DNA of 51,250 nucleotides from Peronospora farinosa (GCA_947646735.1 CANTFK010000604.1:1-51250), one strand, 5' to 3'. Shown: positions 11,001 through 21,560, counted from the stretch's first letter. Numbers and translations are program-made. The notes: a model not told the origin generated them from the letters alone.

Positions 11001-11419
11001 TCGTCATCGTCGCCTGGAGTTTCTAGGGTTGCGACGTCGGATTCGGTGATGCGAAAGTCTTTAAGTCGCCATGGACTCCAAATTCACCTGTAAGTAAAAA
11101 AAGTTGGTGGTAAGATGCAAGTCAAGCGAAGAACTCATCGTTTGTGATGTACAGGACACCTGTAATTGAGGACCAAATCGTGTCTACGGACGTCAGTGGA
11201 CATAGCGGAGACCGAGGTCATTCTCCTATCCATCACAGAAACAGCAGCAAATGGCTGAGTCGCTTGCAACAATTTGGTGTGGTTGCCATATTGGTCGGAA
11301 TTCTTCGATGGCGCAGTGGGGTGAAGAATCCTCGCGAAAAGAAGCTGCTGATGTATCTCGTGGCTTCACTTGGAATTGCCTGTTCCATTCAGCGCATTCG
11401 TTCAATGTCACGCAAATAA
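8060..11419 (+). CDS. Trehalose-6-phosphate synthase/phosphatase-like protein, probable pseudoenzyme with C-terminal membrane tail
   Basis: Seven exons: 8060-9387, 9461-9776, 9869-10402, 10479-10689, 10755-10867, 10938-11089, 11155-11419, giving 972 residues. Introns are 65-92 bp with GT..AG borders and all joins keep frame. Start is ATG 8060. Residues 20-500 are a GT20 synthase domain (IQDYHLLLTP, FLHVPFPSSEVFRTL, RDGLNTSPFEY). Residues 563-840 are a HAD-type trehalose-phosphatase domain ending with GDDVADE (773-779). Two key sites are altered: the synthase loop reads GCDTIERLKGI (325-335) where catalytic family members have Arg at the Thr328 position, and the phosphatase nucleophile motif reads LDYYRT, so the second Asp of DxD is Tyr572. 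The last 50 residues hold two hydrophobic stretches (925-935, 949-963). Inference: a regulatory, class II-like membrane-attached protein rather than an active bifunctional enzyme. Confidence 0.9.
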
Positions 11420-11763
11420 CTGGACCATTGATCAAGAGAAGCAAAGAAGGTAATGACACGAAATTAAAGTGATTTGATATATTGTTGGTAGTTTGCATCG
11501 TACGTTCCGACAGTCACGCCATTCTTAGCGCCTCATTTCTTCATATTGTGACAACATCTCACATCAAATGCTCGGTAGATTGTTTTTTTGCCATGAGGAC
11601 TTTTTTTGATAAATGCGTCGTTTCAAGATCACAAATGCAGCCATGTTGTTTTAGCACCATAGTCTTTCAAATTTGTTTGAGCAGGTAATTAGATTTGAGA
11701 GGGTTTATGTATGCTACAATCCATTCAATTCATTTGTCAAAAAAAGATCATATTCGAGCAAGA
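11420..11763. other. Intergenic region, U2AF promoter
   Basis: 344 bp between the trehalose gene and the U2AF gene, AT-rich, no gene seen. See the initiator-like element at 11729. Confidence 0.55.
11729..11742 (+). promoter_or_regulatory. Candidate oomycete initiator element of U2AF gene
   Basis: The sequence TTCATTTGTCAAAA lies 35 bp before ATG 11764 and resembles the oomycete Inr/FPR core (TCATTYYNCAWTTT) with mismatches. Its position favours ATG 11764 over the in-frame ATG at 11707. Confidence 0.35.
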
Positions 11764-14236
11764 ATGAGACGACGTGAAGACGAGGACGAACCAAGTCGTC
11801 GTACTGCACGATACAGGACATCCCCAAGTCCTGCACGCGATGAGGACAATGAAGAATCTATTCGAAACAAACTGCGCGAGTCTGGCTGGAAGAAACGTAG
11901 AACTGAGGGCGAGAACGCGGAAGACGCAGAGACTTCTAAGGACCTTAAAGAAAAGGCCGAAAAGGACACTTCGCGCAGTGTAGACGACCATGAAAGCTCC
12001 AAAATATCACGCAGTTCCCGGCGCTCACGATCCCCGCGTCGGCGTGAGCGGGAACATCGTAGTTCGCGCAAAAAGTCGTCGGGTAGTCGACGCCGATCGC
12101 CGTCGCGTTCGCGTTCGATTGCGTCTCGTTCCCAGTCGCGCTCTCGATCACATTCTCGATCAACAGGTCGACGTCGACGTCATCATTCGTCGTCCATGAG
12201 GAAACGGCGCTCGTCGCGCTCAGTATCAAGAACTCGAGACGGGAAAAAGGTGACGATGACGTTAAAAAGTGACGAAGAAAAGAAGGAAAAGGAGGACTTT
12301 GAAGTGGAAGTTACTGAAGAAGAAGAGGAAGACAAGCCGAGGAAAACAATGGAGAAGGAAAGTGGGAAAAAACAAGTGACGGAAGAGAAGGAGAACGAAA
12401 AGAAGGAACGTCATCGAGTTTCCTCATTGAAAAAGAGTAGTCGACGCTCGCGGTCAGGATCGCCTCGATCGCCGTCGAAATCTTCTCGTCGTCGTCGCCA
12501 TCGGCACTATTCGTCGTATTCACGTTCGCGCTCTCCGCCACGGAGTCGTCGTGCTCGACGTGGTGGCTCTCGCTCACGCTCTACGACGAGAGACAGACGT
12601 TCACGTGGACGCAACCGTGATCGTCGTAGTCGACGTAGAGGACGTAGTTACAGTCGTAGCCGTAGTCCAAGTTATAGTCGTGGCCATGGACGCTTGGAAC
12701 GTTCGAGCTCACGCGACCAACCGCGTCGTGATGCGAACAGCTCGCCTGAAGCGCATCAACATCCTCCTGTTACCACAGAGACTGCCCCTGCTGGTGTTGG
12801 AACTGCTCCGCTTACCCCAAGCGCGGGCGTCAATCCAACTATTACGCAACTAATGGCCCAATATCCGACCATGAGTCTGCAGGACATTATCGCCAAGATG
12901 CAGGCGTCGAACGTGACGATGGCAGCTGCAGTAGCTCAGAAACCGGCGCGTGAACTGTACGTTGGCAATTTGCCTCCTAACGTGACGGGTCCGCAGCTCC
13001 AGGAGTTTCTGAGTACCATCATTCAACAGGTGGGGCTCACGACACAGCCTGGAAACCCCATTGTTAACACGTGGATTTCCACGGATGGTCATTTTGCTTT
13101 TTGCGAAATGCGCTCTGTCGAGGAATGTAACTTGGCGCTGCTACTAAACCAGTTGTCGCTTCTGGGCCAGCCACTAAAGTTCGGCCGACCACGCAGTTTC
13201 ATGGGTCCACCTCAACCTATGCCTCAGATTCAGGCGCGTACGCAGACCGCCCTTACAAATTTGGGCTGCACACCTAATCCGGCTTGGTTCGCGCAGCCTT
13301 CTATTCCAAGCATTACGGAGGCAACAGCAGATTTGTCCACTCTATCAGGATCAACTACGGCTGTGGTTTCGAACTTAAAGCCTGCCATCACTGGTACGGC
13401 GGTTAATGCCGGCTCGCATCACCTCATCATGTCCAATATTCCAGTCGTGTTAGCGGAGGACCAAGTGAAGGAGCTGGTGGAGCCGTTTGGGGCGCTTAGA
13501 AGCTTTACATTGGTCAAGGACGCTGCTACGGGTGCCTCCATGGGTAGTGCTCTGTTCGAATATGAGGACCAGGACGTCGCTGTGCAAGCCGTGGAAGGTT
13601 TGAACGGACTAAGCATTGGTGGCATTCTTTTGTCGGTTCAACGCCAGCCTCTCGCTAGCGGAGCAGCACTTGGAATATTGCCAAAAGCGGCTCCTAGTCT
13701 TGAAGATCAGCCCAGTGCTGTTTTAAAAATGGTAAGGTTTTCTCTGTTCTGTAGAGCCGAATTTGTATTAATTTTGTGTCTTGCTCTAGGCGAATATGAT
13801 TTCTATGGAAGAACTGAGGGATGACGAAGAATATGCTGATCTTGCTGAAGATGTAGAGGAGGAATGCAAGCGCTTTGGAAATGTGACGGGTTTAGAGATC
13901 CCGCGTCCTAAGGTTTGTCAAGTACTGCTATGTGATAAAGCATAAAATAGCTGGATGATAGACTAATACTTTTTACATTGCTCATGAACGTATAGACCGG
14001 AGAGGAAGTCCCTGGCTTAGGTTGCATCTACGTTTGCTTCGGGAAGAAAGAAGATGCAGCTTCCGCCTTGAAGGTACAAGATCGTTGCTCACGTTGATTT
14101 TGCCTTATGAGTCTTTGTTTCTCATTAGCTATGCAATTTGTAATAATAGGCATTAAACGGACGCAAGTTCGGCGGAAACATTGTTAAAGTGACCTACTAT
14201 CCAGAAGACAAGTTTGAGAAGCGCGAGTTCTCTTGA
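11764..14236 (+). CDS. U2AF2: U2 snRNP auxiliary factor large subunit (U2AF65-like), RS domain plus three RRM-type folds
   Basis: Four exons: 11764-13731, 13790-13912, 13996-14073, 14150-14236, giving 751 residues; introns are 58-83 bp with GT..AG. The protein recognises the polypyrimidine tract and recruits U2 snRNP. Residues 1-345 form a very long, charged RS region (many RSRS/SRRR runs interrupted by an acidic Glu/Lys block at about 155-220). RRM1 starts at 396 (ELYVGNLPP), RRM2 at 552 (HHLIMSNIP), and the C-terminal U2AF-homology motif covers about 655-751 (MEELRDDEEYADLAEDV, GCIYVCFGKKEDAASAL, ALNGRKFGGN). At 751 residues it is longer than the animal protein (about 475), all from the expanded RS part. 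Start chosen at 11764 because MRRREDEDEPSRR begins the charged region and an initiator-like element sits just upstream. Confidence 0.93.
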
Positions 14237-15420
14237 GTGCTTTAACGACGAAGAACCGAAGACGCAGACGTGAGGTCCATTTTTTTCTTCATTTACGTGC
14301 CAAGAAGTCGCGGTGTCGGACTACAATGGATGGGCGATTTGAACTGCAATGAGCATGCAGAAGGTTTGTACGGTGAACGTCACAGGACGTTTACGCGCAA
14401 CGGCCTCAGCTAACCGAAACGTGCTGCCGCGATGTGTAGATCGAATCCAATGAACTTGGCCTTCAATGTTGTGTGCGCGAGATCTTGCTTTTGTTGGAAA
14501 GCTGCTTAATGTGTGTATGTGTGTGTAGATGTGTTATAACTGATTTGCTATTGTGCTCATATAGAGGTTTGCATTCAAAGCAAAAGCAACTGAGAGAACA
14601 GACTGTACCGAGCACTCACGAGAATGTGGATGGATGAACTCTTATCATGGCACGCACAAACATTGCGTCATGGACAAGTACAGAATGGAAGGTGAATATA
14701 TGTGCTCCCGAGTCGACCAGGTACGTCATTATTTGCTAAGTATGTATCGCATGAATCTTTCTGGCACTAGAATAGACGAAGAGCACGATGAGCTGGTAAG
14801 CGACTGATTGCCTTGAGCACCAATCGGACGGTCCATGAGACGTCCTAAGTCCGCTAGTTGCTACATAATCACAGGTGTTAAGGAACTTATGCGAAGGTGA
14901 AGCCAAAACGAATTGTTTAGTAATTCTGTTTGAGAGAATCATGTCGAATTATGGATGCACGACATAAAAAAACCCACCGTTTAACACTATAGTAATTTGT
15001 GATAATTAATATTGTCGTGCTAGAAACGTATAGCAAAGGAATGTCGAGCCATTTTAAGACCAGTCGTTCGTGTTGCCAACTCGGTTCGCGAGATTTTTTT
15101 TCTTACAACCAGATTCTGTCGCCTGCATCAATATAAATGGCTTTCTTCTATGTCGATTACACATTCTAGGGAAAGAGAAGAAGAAAATGTTTCCTACAAC
15201 TATCACGTGCTCAAGCCTTGAATATTATCGATAAGTTAACGTTGAGCTTCCAACCTGCGTCATTTATTCTTCCAAAGAACGTCAAGTTGACTAGAATCAA
15301 GCCCAGATAACTCCAAGATTCCTATCTCCACTTCTCTCCATTTTGTGCCAATACAGTAGACCCTTTTGAAATGTCCATGGGTATGAAAACACTTTACTAA
15401 TTCAGTCAAAAGGTAACACA
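14237..15420. other. Intergenic, convergent gene ends
   Basis: About 1.2 kb between the 3' ends of the U2AF gene (plus) and the methyltransferase gene (minus). It contains a short TG-rich microsatellite at about 14511-14531. No coding frame or RNA gene was recognised. Confidence 0.55.
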
Positions 15421-16074
15421 TCATGCCAGCGGTTTACGTCCACCTGCCACGAACGAGTCGTCCACTCTCCACGAACAGTCAACGTCTTCAAACCCCGCTC
15501 TTTTAAGCGCTTCGAGCTGCTGGAACATGCCCAATTGTCCCACATGGTCTCCAAATACGACGTGTCCTCCAGGACGCAATGCACGCCACGTCGCTCGAAA
15601 AAGAAGTTCATAAGTATTTTTCACGTCCAGCTCCTCCTCGTCTCGTGTCTGTGCATAATGTGAAGGCTGCTCCACTAGCACATGAAAGGCCAAACATGCC
15701 ACTACCAAGTCCATGGACTCTTGAGAGCAAAATTGTATCGAGTCATTCGGTGTCAACGTCATCACATGAGTAGTAATTTTCTGTGGCTCGAGACGCTGAC
15801 GCGCCATTGTCAACCGCTGCTTGGACGCATCAATTAACGTGAATTGGGCTGTCGGATAGGCCGCCAATACAGCTGCTGAGACACGCCCACTTCCTGCACA
15901 GAGATCCAGCACCTGTTTATCACCACATGGAGGCAGAGAAAGCACCAGCTGTTGAAGCATCATATGAGCCTGCGGAAGACGTCGTTCGAGCTGCAAGTCG
16001 TACCAATAAAGATCATCCCAGAAACCTCCCTTTTGACGCGTCAAGTTCTTAAGCCAAGAGTCTTTAGCACTCAT
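15421..16074 (-). CDS. Class I SAM-dependent methyltransferase
   Basis: Single-exon minus-strand gene, 217 residues from ATG 16074 (MSAKDSWLKNLTRQKGG). It has a Rossmann-type methyltransferase core: motif I VLDLCAGSGR at 55-64, the acidic loop of motif II with Asp82 (FTLIDAS), a motif IV-like MDLVVACLAFHV and a motif VI-like ALRPGGHVVFGDHV. The substrate cannot be told from sequence; small soluble enzymes of this type act on metabolites or proteins. The last residues, VDDSFVAGGRKPLA, look like a normal C-terminus. It shares a 346-bp divergent intergenic region with the glucose-6-phosphate isomerase gene. Confidence 0.85.
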   Translation of the reverse strand: MSAKDSWLKNLTRQKGGFWDDLYWYDLQLERRLPQAHMMLQQLVLSLPPCGDKQVLDLCAGSGRVSAAVLAAYPTAQFTLIDASKQRLTMARQRLEPQKITTHVMTLTPNDSIQFCSQESMDLVVACLAFHVLVEQPSHYAQTRDEEELDVKNTYELLFRATWRALRPGGHVVFGDHVGQLGMFQQLEALKRAGFEDVDCSWRVDDSFVAGGRKPLA

Positions 16075-16420
16075 TGGATTGAGCTGTTCGTTGCTTTTTA
16101 CACCCAAGCAAGAAAAGATTTGAGTTTTGACGTGGCGTTATGATATGTTGCTCTGGCTGTTAAATGAAGTCGCAACTTTCTGCTGCAAAAAGCCAAAGGA
16201 CAATTGTTTTGCTAATGCAAAGAAAAGTAGATTTTTGCTTTTTTTAAACAAATGTGCTCTTACAAAGTGCTTTTGTGTGCATTTTTTTAGTCAGCTCATA
16301 CAAATAGATTCGTACAGTGCCTGTTATAATCAATATTTATACCTTTTAACAGTATTCTCCATGCCCCTCCCAATCCACACATATATCTGAGATCTCCCTA
16401 TTTTTTGATATTCTTCCATT
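16075..16420. promoter_or_regulatory. Divergent promoter region, methyltransferase / PGI
   Basis: 346 bp between two divergently transcribed genes, T-rich on the plus strand. It must hold both promoters. No specific motif is claimed. Confidence 0.5.
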
Positions 16421-18091
16421 ATGATTAACGATACATCTGCTTGGAAAGCTCTGGCCAAGCATGCCATCGAGATAAAGGCCACACACTTACGAGAACTTTT
16501 GACCGATGATATTCGTAATGCTGCCATGCGGACGGAACAGGAGGGCATTTACCTCGATTTTTCACGCCAGAATGCAACGACCAAGACGCTCGACTTGCTG
16601 GTCGAGTTGGCCGAGGCTGCTGAGCTTCAAAAGAAGCTACAGGCAATCGCCTCAGGTGAGCATGTGAATGCCACAGAGGATCGTGCTGTAATGCACATGG
16701 CGTTACGTGCCTCAAAGTCACAAAAGATTGTCGTTGATGGCCACGACGTCGTGCCTGACGTTCACGAGGTATTGGAGTCGATCCGGTCTTTCTCTGATAA
16801 AGTACGGGCTGGATCGTTTGTTGGTGCTACGGGAAAGAAGCTCAAGAATGTCATTTCTGTCGGTATTGGTGGTAGTTATCTCGGTCCCGAGTTTGTGTTT
16901 GAGGCGTTGCGTCACGAACCCGTGGCCAAAGCTGCTGCTGAGGGTCGTAATCTTCGCTTTCTAGCTAACGTTGACCCTGTGGATGTGGCTCGTGCTACTA
17001 GTGGTTTGAATCCTGAAGAGACACTTGTGGTGGTCGTGTCCAAGACGTTTACCACTGCAGAGACAATGCTGAATGCTCGCACGCTTCGTAAATGGATTGT
17101 AGATGATCTGACTAAGAAGGGTAGTGCTGAGGAAGATGCCGTGGCTAAGCACGTGGTAGCGGCCAGCTCGGCCGTGCCGCTAGTGCAGGAGTTTGGCATA
17201 GATCGTGCCAATATTTTTGGCTTTTGGGACTGGGTCGGTGGCCGCTACAGCGTCACAAGCGCTGTGGGTATCTTGCCTTTGGCGTTGCAGTACGGCTTTG
17301 ATGTGACGGAACAGTTCTTGGCTGGTGCCCACGCGATGGACAAACATCTATTGGAGGCTCCGTTGCGCAGTAATCTGCCTGTGCTCATGGGTCTGCTGGG
17401 CGTGTGGAACTCGTCGTTCCTCGGCCACAGCTCACGTGCTCTGTTGCCGTACTCGCAGGCATTGCTGCGTTTCGCTGCACACATTCAGCAGGTGGACATG
17501 GAGAGCAATGGCAAGCGCGTGAGCATGGAAGGCGTCGACCTTCCGTTTCAGGCCGGAGAAGTGAACTTTGGTGAGCCCGGGACAAACGGCCAGCACAGCT
17601 TCTATCAGCTTATTCACCAGGGCCGAGTTGTGCCTTGTGACTTCCTAGGCTTCTGTGAGTCACAGAACCCCGTGGAACTTGCGAGCGAACCCGTGTCGAA
17701 CCACGACGAGCTCATGTCGAACTTTTTTGCGCAGCCGGATGCTTTGGCGCGCGGCAAGTCGCTCGAGGACCTCAAGGCCGAGAATGTGCCCGAGCACCTG
17801 CGCAATCACAAGCTTTTTCCGGGCAACCGCCCTTCCATCTCGCTGCTCTTCAAGAAGCTAGATGCGTTCTCAGCCGGCCAACTGCTGGCACTGTACGAGC
17901 ATCGTACGGTAGTGCAGGGGTCTATCTGGGGTATTAACAGCTTTGATCAATGGGGCGTGGAGCTCGGCAAGGTGCTTGCGAAGCAGGTCCGCGCGCAACT
18001 CAATGCTTCACGAACGGACAAGACTCCCGTCAAGGGCTTTAACAGTGCCACTACGAACATGCTCGAGGCCTACTTGGCATACAAAGCTTAA
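16421..18091 (+). CDS. PGI: Glucose-6-phosphate isomerase
   Basis: Intronless gene of 556 residues, the usual length for the family, starting at ATG 16421 ([18 protein letters not shown]). The enzyme interconverts glucose-6-phosphate and fructose-6-phosphate in cytosolic glycolysis. Both family signatures are present: [15 protein letters not shown] at 269-283 and [18 protein letters not shown] at 500-517. The catalytic block [18 protein letters not shown] is intact. The sequence reads clean with no breaks, and its third codon positions are GC-rich towards the 3' half, unlike the AT-rich flanks. A functional housekeeping gene. Confidence 0.98.
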   Translation: MINDTSAWKALAKHAIEIKATHLRELLTDDIRNAAMRTEQEGIYLDFSRQNATTKTLDLLVELAEAAELQKKLQAIASGEHVNATEDRAVMHMALRASKSQKIVVDGHDVVPDVHEVLESIRSFSDKVRAGSFVGATGKKLKNVISVGIGGSYLGPEFVFEALRHEPVAKAAAEGRNLRFLANVDPVDVARATSGLNPEETLVVVVSKTFTTAETMLNARTLRKWIVDDLTKKGSAEEDAVAKHVVAASSAVPLVQEFGIDRANIFGFWDWVGGRYSVTSAVGILPLALQYGFDVTEQFLAGAHAMDKHLLEAPLRSNLPVLMGLLGVWNSSFLGHSSRALLPYSQALLRFAAHIQQVDMESNGKRVSMEGVDLPFQAGEVNFGEPGTNGQHSFYQLIHQGRVVPCDFLGFCESQNPVELASEPVSNHDELMSNFFAQPDALARGKSLEDLKAENVPEHLRNHKLFPGNRPSISLLFKKLDAFSAGQLLALYEHRTVVQGSIWGINSFDQWGVELGKVLAKQVRAQLNASRTDKTPVKGFNSATTNMLEAYLAYKA

Positions 18092-18422
18092 GCTTGTCGT
18101 TATACAAGTAGTCAGTCGGTTGTCTGAAGCTACATGTATCAGATAATTGTAACCTGTATGGTTTCTTACCATGACTATAACAGAGTTTCAATTGATCTTG
18201 GCGTTATGTTAATAAAAGCATCCGAATGGGGATCTATTCGCAGCGTATGCGACCGTACCCGATTGATCGAAAATAGAGCTAGAACAATTGGATTGGCTAA
18301 AAACAAACATAGCAACAATAACTCCATCGGTTAAAAACCACCTGAGACATCGTAATAGTAGCGACTTTCAGCTCAAGGACGAGACGGTCAGAAGCCAATT
18401 AAACCACGAGATCCTCAAGCAA
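18092..18422. other. Intergenic, PGI 3' end and lipase promoter
   Basis: 331 bp. The lipase frame stays open upstream of its first ATG to about 18288, so a 5' extension through an unseen upstream exon cannot be excluded. Nothing else is recognisable. Confidence 0.5.
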
Positions 18423-21308
18423 ATGGCTCCGTCTACACATCGAGTAACCGATGCCACGACCAACACAAGAAACTCACAACCTCCACGTCCTTCGTCCCTT
18501 CCTGAATCAGAGCTTGGATCTTTTCTCCGGAAACAATCCAACGGTATCTCTGATGAGCAATTCTCGCCTAAAAAGACGAACAGTCGCACTAAAAAGCAGC
18601 ATGTTTTCCCTTCTTCGTTACAATACTGCAAGTTGAATGCATTCCGATGCACGCAATTGGTGCTATGGCGTCGTCGTTACTTTGAAGGCATTTTGCGCTG
18701 GGAGGCAGCACTGCGAATGACGTTTGTGGATTTTCCAAAGCTCTTGTTTCAACGAGTTGATAGTGCACGTACGATCGTTTCGTTCTTCTTTGTCTATGTG
18801 ATGCTACAAGCATTAGCAATTCTTTGGGGTTTTCTATTTAACGTCGGAGCTGTGTTGGGTGAAAATATGAGCACAATCGTGACGATGCCATGCATCCAAG
18901 CAATATGCGTGCTGGTGGTGTACGTGTCGGTGATGGGCATTGTGTTGTCTTTCGGACGTGCAACGTGGATTCTCACGTGGCAATCACTACAGAATTTTCC
19001 TCTTATTCGACGTATCATTGCGTGTGAATGTACTCCACAAGCAGTAATTTTTACCGTGGCCATGCCCATGCTGATCATCCTACCTAGTTTGATAACGGTG
19101 CCTTCACACTGCACTAGCACAGTGTTGAAGGAATCGTCAACCCTTGTTCACGCCATGTGCGAAGAGTCCTACTTGAAGCTCTTGACGGACAAGCACCCGG
19201 TGTTTCAACGTGCGCTGCGTATATCTACTGCAATTGCCATCTGTCAATTTATCCAGCTTTGTTTGGAGATTCTACCACGATGGCGTTCAGCGCTTGCAGG
19301 ACTCAGCACCACAAAGACTTTTGTTCTAGGCGGATGGTTGCTGGGAATGAACTTTTTGGGTGGGTTATGGACTGTTGAATGGAGTGCGCGGCACTTTGGT
19401 CTAAAGGTCACGCCGTTGAGCGACCTCACAAACTACCAGTGGGAAATCTTTGGCATGGCTTTGCTCGTAGGATGGATCATTTGGTTCTTGGCGATTACGT
19501 GTTTTACATATCCTAACGTTAGCGAGTGTGATTCAAACAAAAAGGCACTTTCGGGTTTCTTTGAGCGGCTCAAATTCACTTTCGTCTTTGGTCAGGGCAT
19601 TGTTTTTTTTCGAGCTTGCGTGCATCCGAACATGGGATTTGTGCACGCTCAGCTGGAGCTTACCATTATCAACTTATTGCTGCCGTCGATTTACGTGGTA
19701 TCGCTCATCTGTCTTCGAATGGTAAGCTTGCTAAGCGCCCGTGCGGTGCTTCTCGCCGGTCCTTTAGCACTTGGAATCGCTACAGTTGTCTTCGTTGGTT
19801 CTAAGATGACAGAGAAGCCCCACGTGTTCGTTGTGGTGAGTCTGTTTTTCTTTGACCGCTTCTTGCGCTCAGAGGCTGCTTCGTCTTTGAGCGGAATGGG
19901 CCAATCTCTCCAGCAAATGCTGCAAGAAACATCATTTGACAAAAAACACCCACTGTTGGGCCACAGTGCAGCCAAGAAATGTGTGTACATTGCGATTGCT
20001 ATTCTACTGATATTCGTAGGTGCACTTTCGGGATTCAGTGTCCTCTCAGTTCTTCAGAAAAGCGCCAAGTGGTTCCCAGATGCCACGTCTGTGGAGTATA
20101 AAAACAACTCGATCCACATACATCATACGGGAGTTGTCAAGTTGCATCTTGGTCTTGCAAACAAGACAAATCCAGCAATTACGGTAGACGACCCGCTTTA
20201 CGCAAGTTGCTCCAATCGCTGGAACGGACTGAGCTTGATTGATTTAGCTTTCTTTGCAGAAGCGGCATACTTTGACCCTTTGTCAAATGACACTGCAGAA
20301 TTCATTTCGACCATTTTTGACAATGAGCTGGGAGCTGTTCATATTTATCTGCCTGAATTGAACACCAAAACTGGATCCAAACTAGACTTTTTCGAAGCAC
20401 AGATTCCGAAGCTTAACACAAGTGTCATTTCTGTGCGAGGCACTGATATTTGGCGATTCACAGATTTTATCGAGGATGTGAAGATGTTTTTTGAACCCGT
20501 GGTCTTTTCAGTCTTGTCGTCGGTCTTCCCGACGATTCGTATTTGGCCTGACGTGACATTCTCCACTTTGATTGAGCTGTACAGTGAGATGATTGGATTG
20601 TTTGGTTTGCAACATGAATCGTGGTATTATCAAGAGCTTCTGGACTATGTGACCTCTCTTACCGATCGAAAAGTGGTGCTGACTGGCCATTCCATGGGCG
20701 GAGGCATTGCGCGACTTGTTGGCTCCATAGTCGGTACGACCTCGGTAACTTTTTCGCCACCTGGAATCGTTCAGAGCTACAGTAAACTGGTCCACCACAT
20801 TGGCGGAACATCAATGAAGGTCGATCGAGCAAGTCTGCATCACCGTAACGTTGCTGTGGTGCCCGAATATGATCCGATTACTATGATTGACGCCCAAGCT
20901 GGTATGATTCAAAAGATTTCGTGTGATACACCGCATTTATCAATGCAGTTGTCCTGCCACATGCTTGAAGGAACAATTTGTAATTTGGTCGAGCACTGTG
21001 GATCTGCTCGAGGCCGGATTTCATCGTGTCTATTTGAGCACAATATTGCCAGGGCTACCGAAGATATGATCCCTAATGTGCTACCAATCATAGCCAAGCC
21101 TGAGATTTATGTGTTAGTGGCCGTGACGGTATCGATTGCTCTTTCAATGTTACTTCGTCGTCATCGTCGCAAAGTTCGGACGCCGTTATCGTCACCATCT
21201 CATGATAATCGAAAGAGAAGTGTATTTCCAACACGCTCTTCACATCACTCCAGACGCGTCCAAGCGTCTCATCCGTCACTTCATCTTCGACGTAAGTCGA
21301 TTATTTAG
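18423..21308 (+). CDS. Polytopic membrane protein with class 3 lipase domain
   Basis: Single exon, 961 residues from ATG 18423 (aaaATGGCTCC, A at -3). Residues 1-110 are polar and probably cytosolic. About ten hydrophobic segments lie between 115 and 545 (for example CVLVVYVSVMGIVLSF and YIAIAILLIFVGALSGF). A lipase class 3 domain follows at about 600-890, with VISVRGTDIWRFTDFIEDV before the nucleophile elbow TGHSMGGG (Ser757). Asp817 in EYDPIT and His846 in LSCHML are plausible triad partners. A last membrane helix (IYVLVAVTVSIALSMLL, about 893-910) and a basic tail of about 50 residues close the protein. The lipase family hydrolyses acylglycerols and the layout suggests a membrane-embedded lipase, but substrate and location are not shown. 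Confidence 0.88.
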   Translation: MAPSTHRVTDATTNTRNSQPPRPSSLPESELGSFLRKQSNGISDEQFSPKKTNSRTKKQHVFPSSLQYCKLNAFRCTQLVLWRRRYFEGILRWEAALRMTFVDFPKLLFQRVDSARTIVSFFFVYVMLQALAILWGFLFNVGAVLGENMSTIVTMPCIQAICVLVVYVSVMGIVLSFGRATWILTWQSLQNFPLIRRIIACECTPQAVIFTVAMPMLIILPSLITVPSHCTSTVLKESSTLVHAMCEESYLKLLTDKHPVFQRALRISTAIAICQFIQLCLEILPRWRSALAGLSTTKTFVLGGWLLGMNFLGGLWTVEWSARHFGLKVTPLSDLTNYQWEIFGMALLVGWIIWFLAITCFTYPNVSECDSNKKALSGFFERLKFTFVFGQGIVFFRACVHPNMGFVHAQLELTIINLLLPSIYVVSLICLRMVSLLSARAVLLAGPLALGIATVVFVGSKMTEKPHVFVVVSLFFFDRFLRSEAASSLSGMGQSLQQMLQETSFDKKHPLLGHSAAKKCVYIAIAILLIFVGALSGFSVLSVLQKSAKWFPDATSVEYKNNSIHIHHTGVVKLHLGLANKTNPAITVDDPLYASCSNRWNGLSLIDLAFFAEAAYFDPLSNDTAEFISTIFDNELGAVHIYLPELNTKTGSKLDFFEAQIPKLNTSVISVRGTDIWRFTDFIEDVKMFFEPVVFSVLSSVFPTIRIWPDVTFSTLIELYSEMIGLFGLQHESWYYQELLDYVTSLTDRKVVLTGHSMGGGIARLVGSIVGTTSVTFSPPGIVQSYSKLVHHIGGTSMKVDRASLHHRNVAVVPEYDPITMIDAQAGMIQKISCDTPHLSMQLSCHMLEGTICNLVEHCGSARGRISSCLFEHNIARATEDMIPNVLPIIAKPEIYVLVAVTVSIALSMLLRRHRRKVRTPLSSPSHDNRKRSVFPTRSSHHSRRVQASHPSLHLRRKSII

Positions 21309-21451
21309 GTTGGATAGAAAATAATACACTAGATCACAATTATCTCTTTGCGTGGTTTTGTTTTTATTAAGTGTAGCAACTTTTTTATCTTTTTTTTATC
21401 ATTCGACTCTTTTTGTTTTAACAATTCTGTTTTTATGATTTATAATATTCT

Positions 21452-21486
21452 TAGCCCGTGGGTTTTGCAATTCGACCCACGGGTTA
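21452..21486. terminator. 12-bp stem-loop between lipase and Derlin genes
   Basis: The arms CCCGTGGGT (21455-21463) and ACCCACGGG (21475-21483) pair perfectly and extend by three further pairs (one G-T). It is 145 bp past the lipase stop and about 75 bp before the Derlin start. It could act at the RNA level (3' end or 5' leader) or be the remnant of a small inverted repeat; no role is shown. Confidence 0.4.
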
Positions 21487-21515
21487 TTTTTATTCAGGGC
21501 CTCGGCCAAGTGGCA

Positions 21516-21525
21516 TCATTTCATA
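21516..21525 (+). promoter_or_regulatory. Candidate initiator element of Derlin gene
   Basis: TCATTTCATA, 45 bp before ATG 21561, resembles the oomycete Inr core. Confidence 0.3.
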
Positions 21526-21560
21526 CGCGCTCTCTATTAGTCAAAGTCGGGGGGATAAAA

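Noticed and set aside
11707..11763. Upstream in-frame ATG of the U2AF gene
   Set aside because: Would add 19 non-RS residues, and the initiator-like element lies downstream of it.
11737..12853. Several open frames opposite or beside the RS region of U2AF
   Set aside because: Shadow frames of biased Arg/Ser/Glu codons; the plus-strand frame has RRM domains and correct splice joins.
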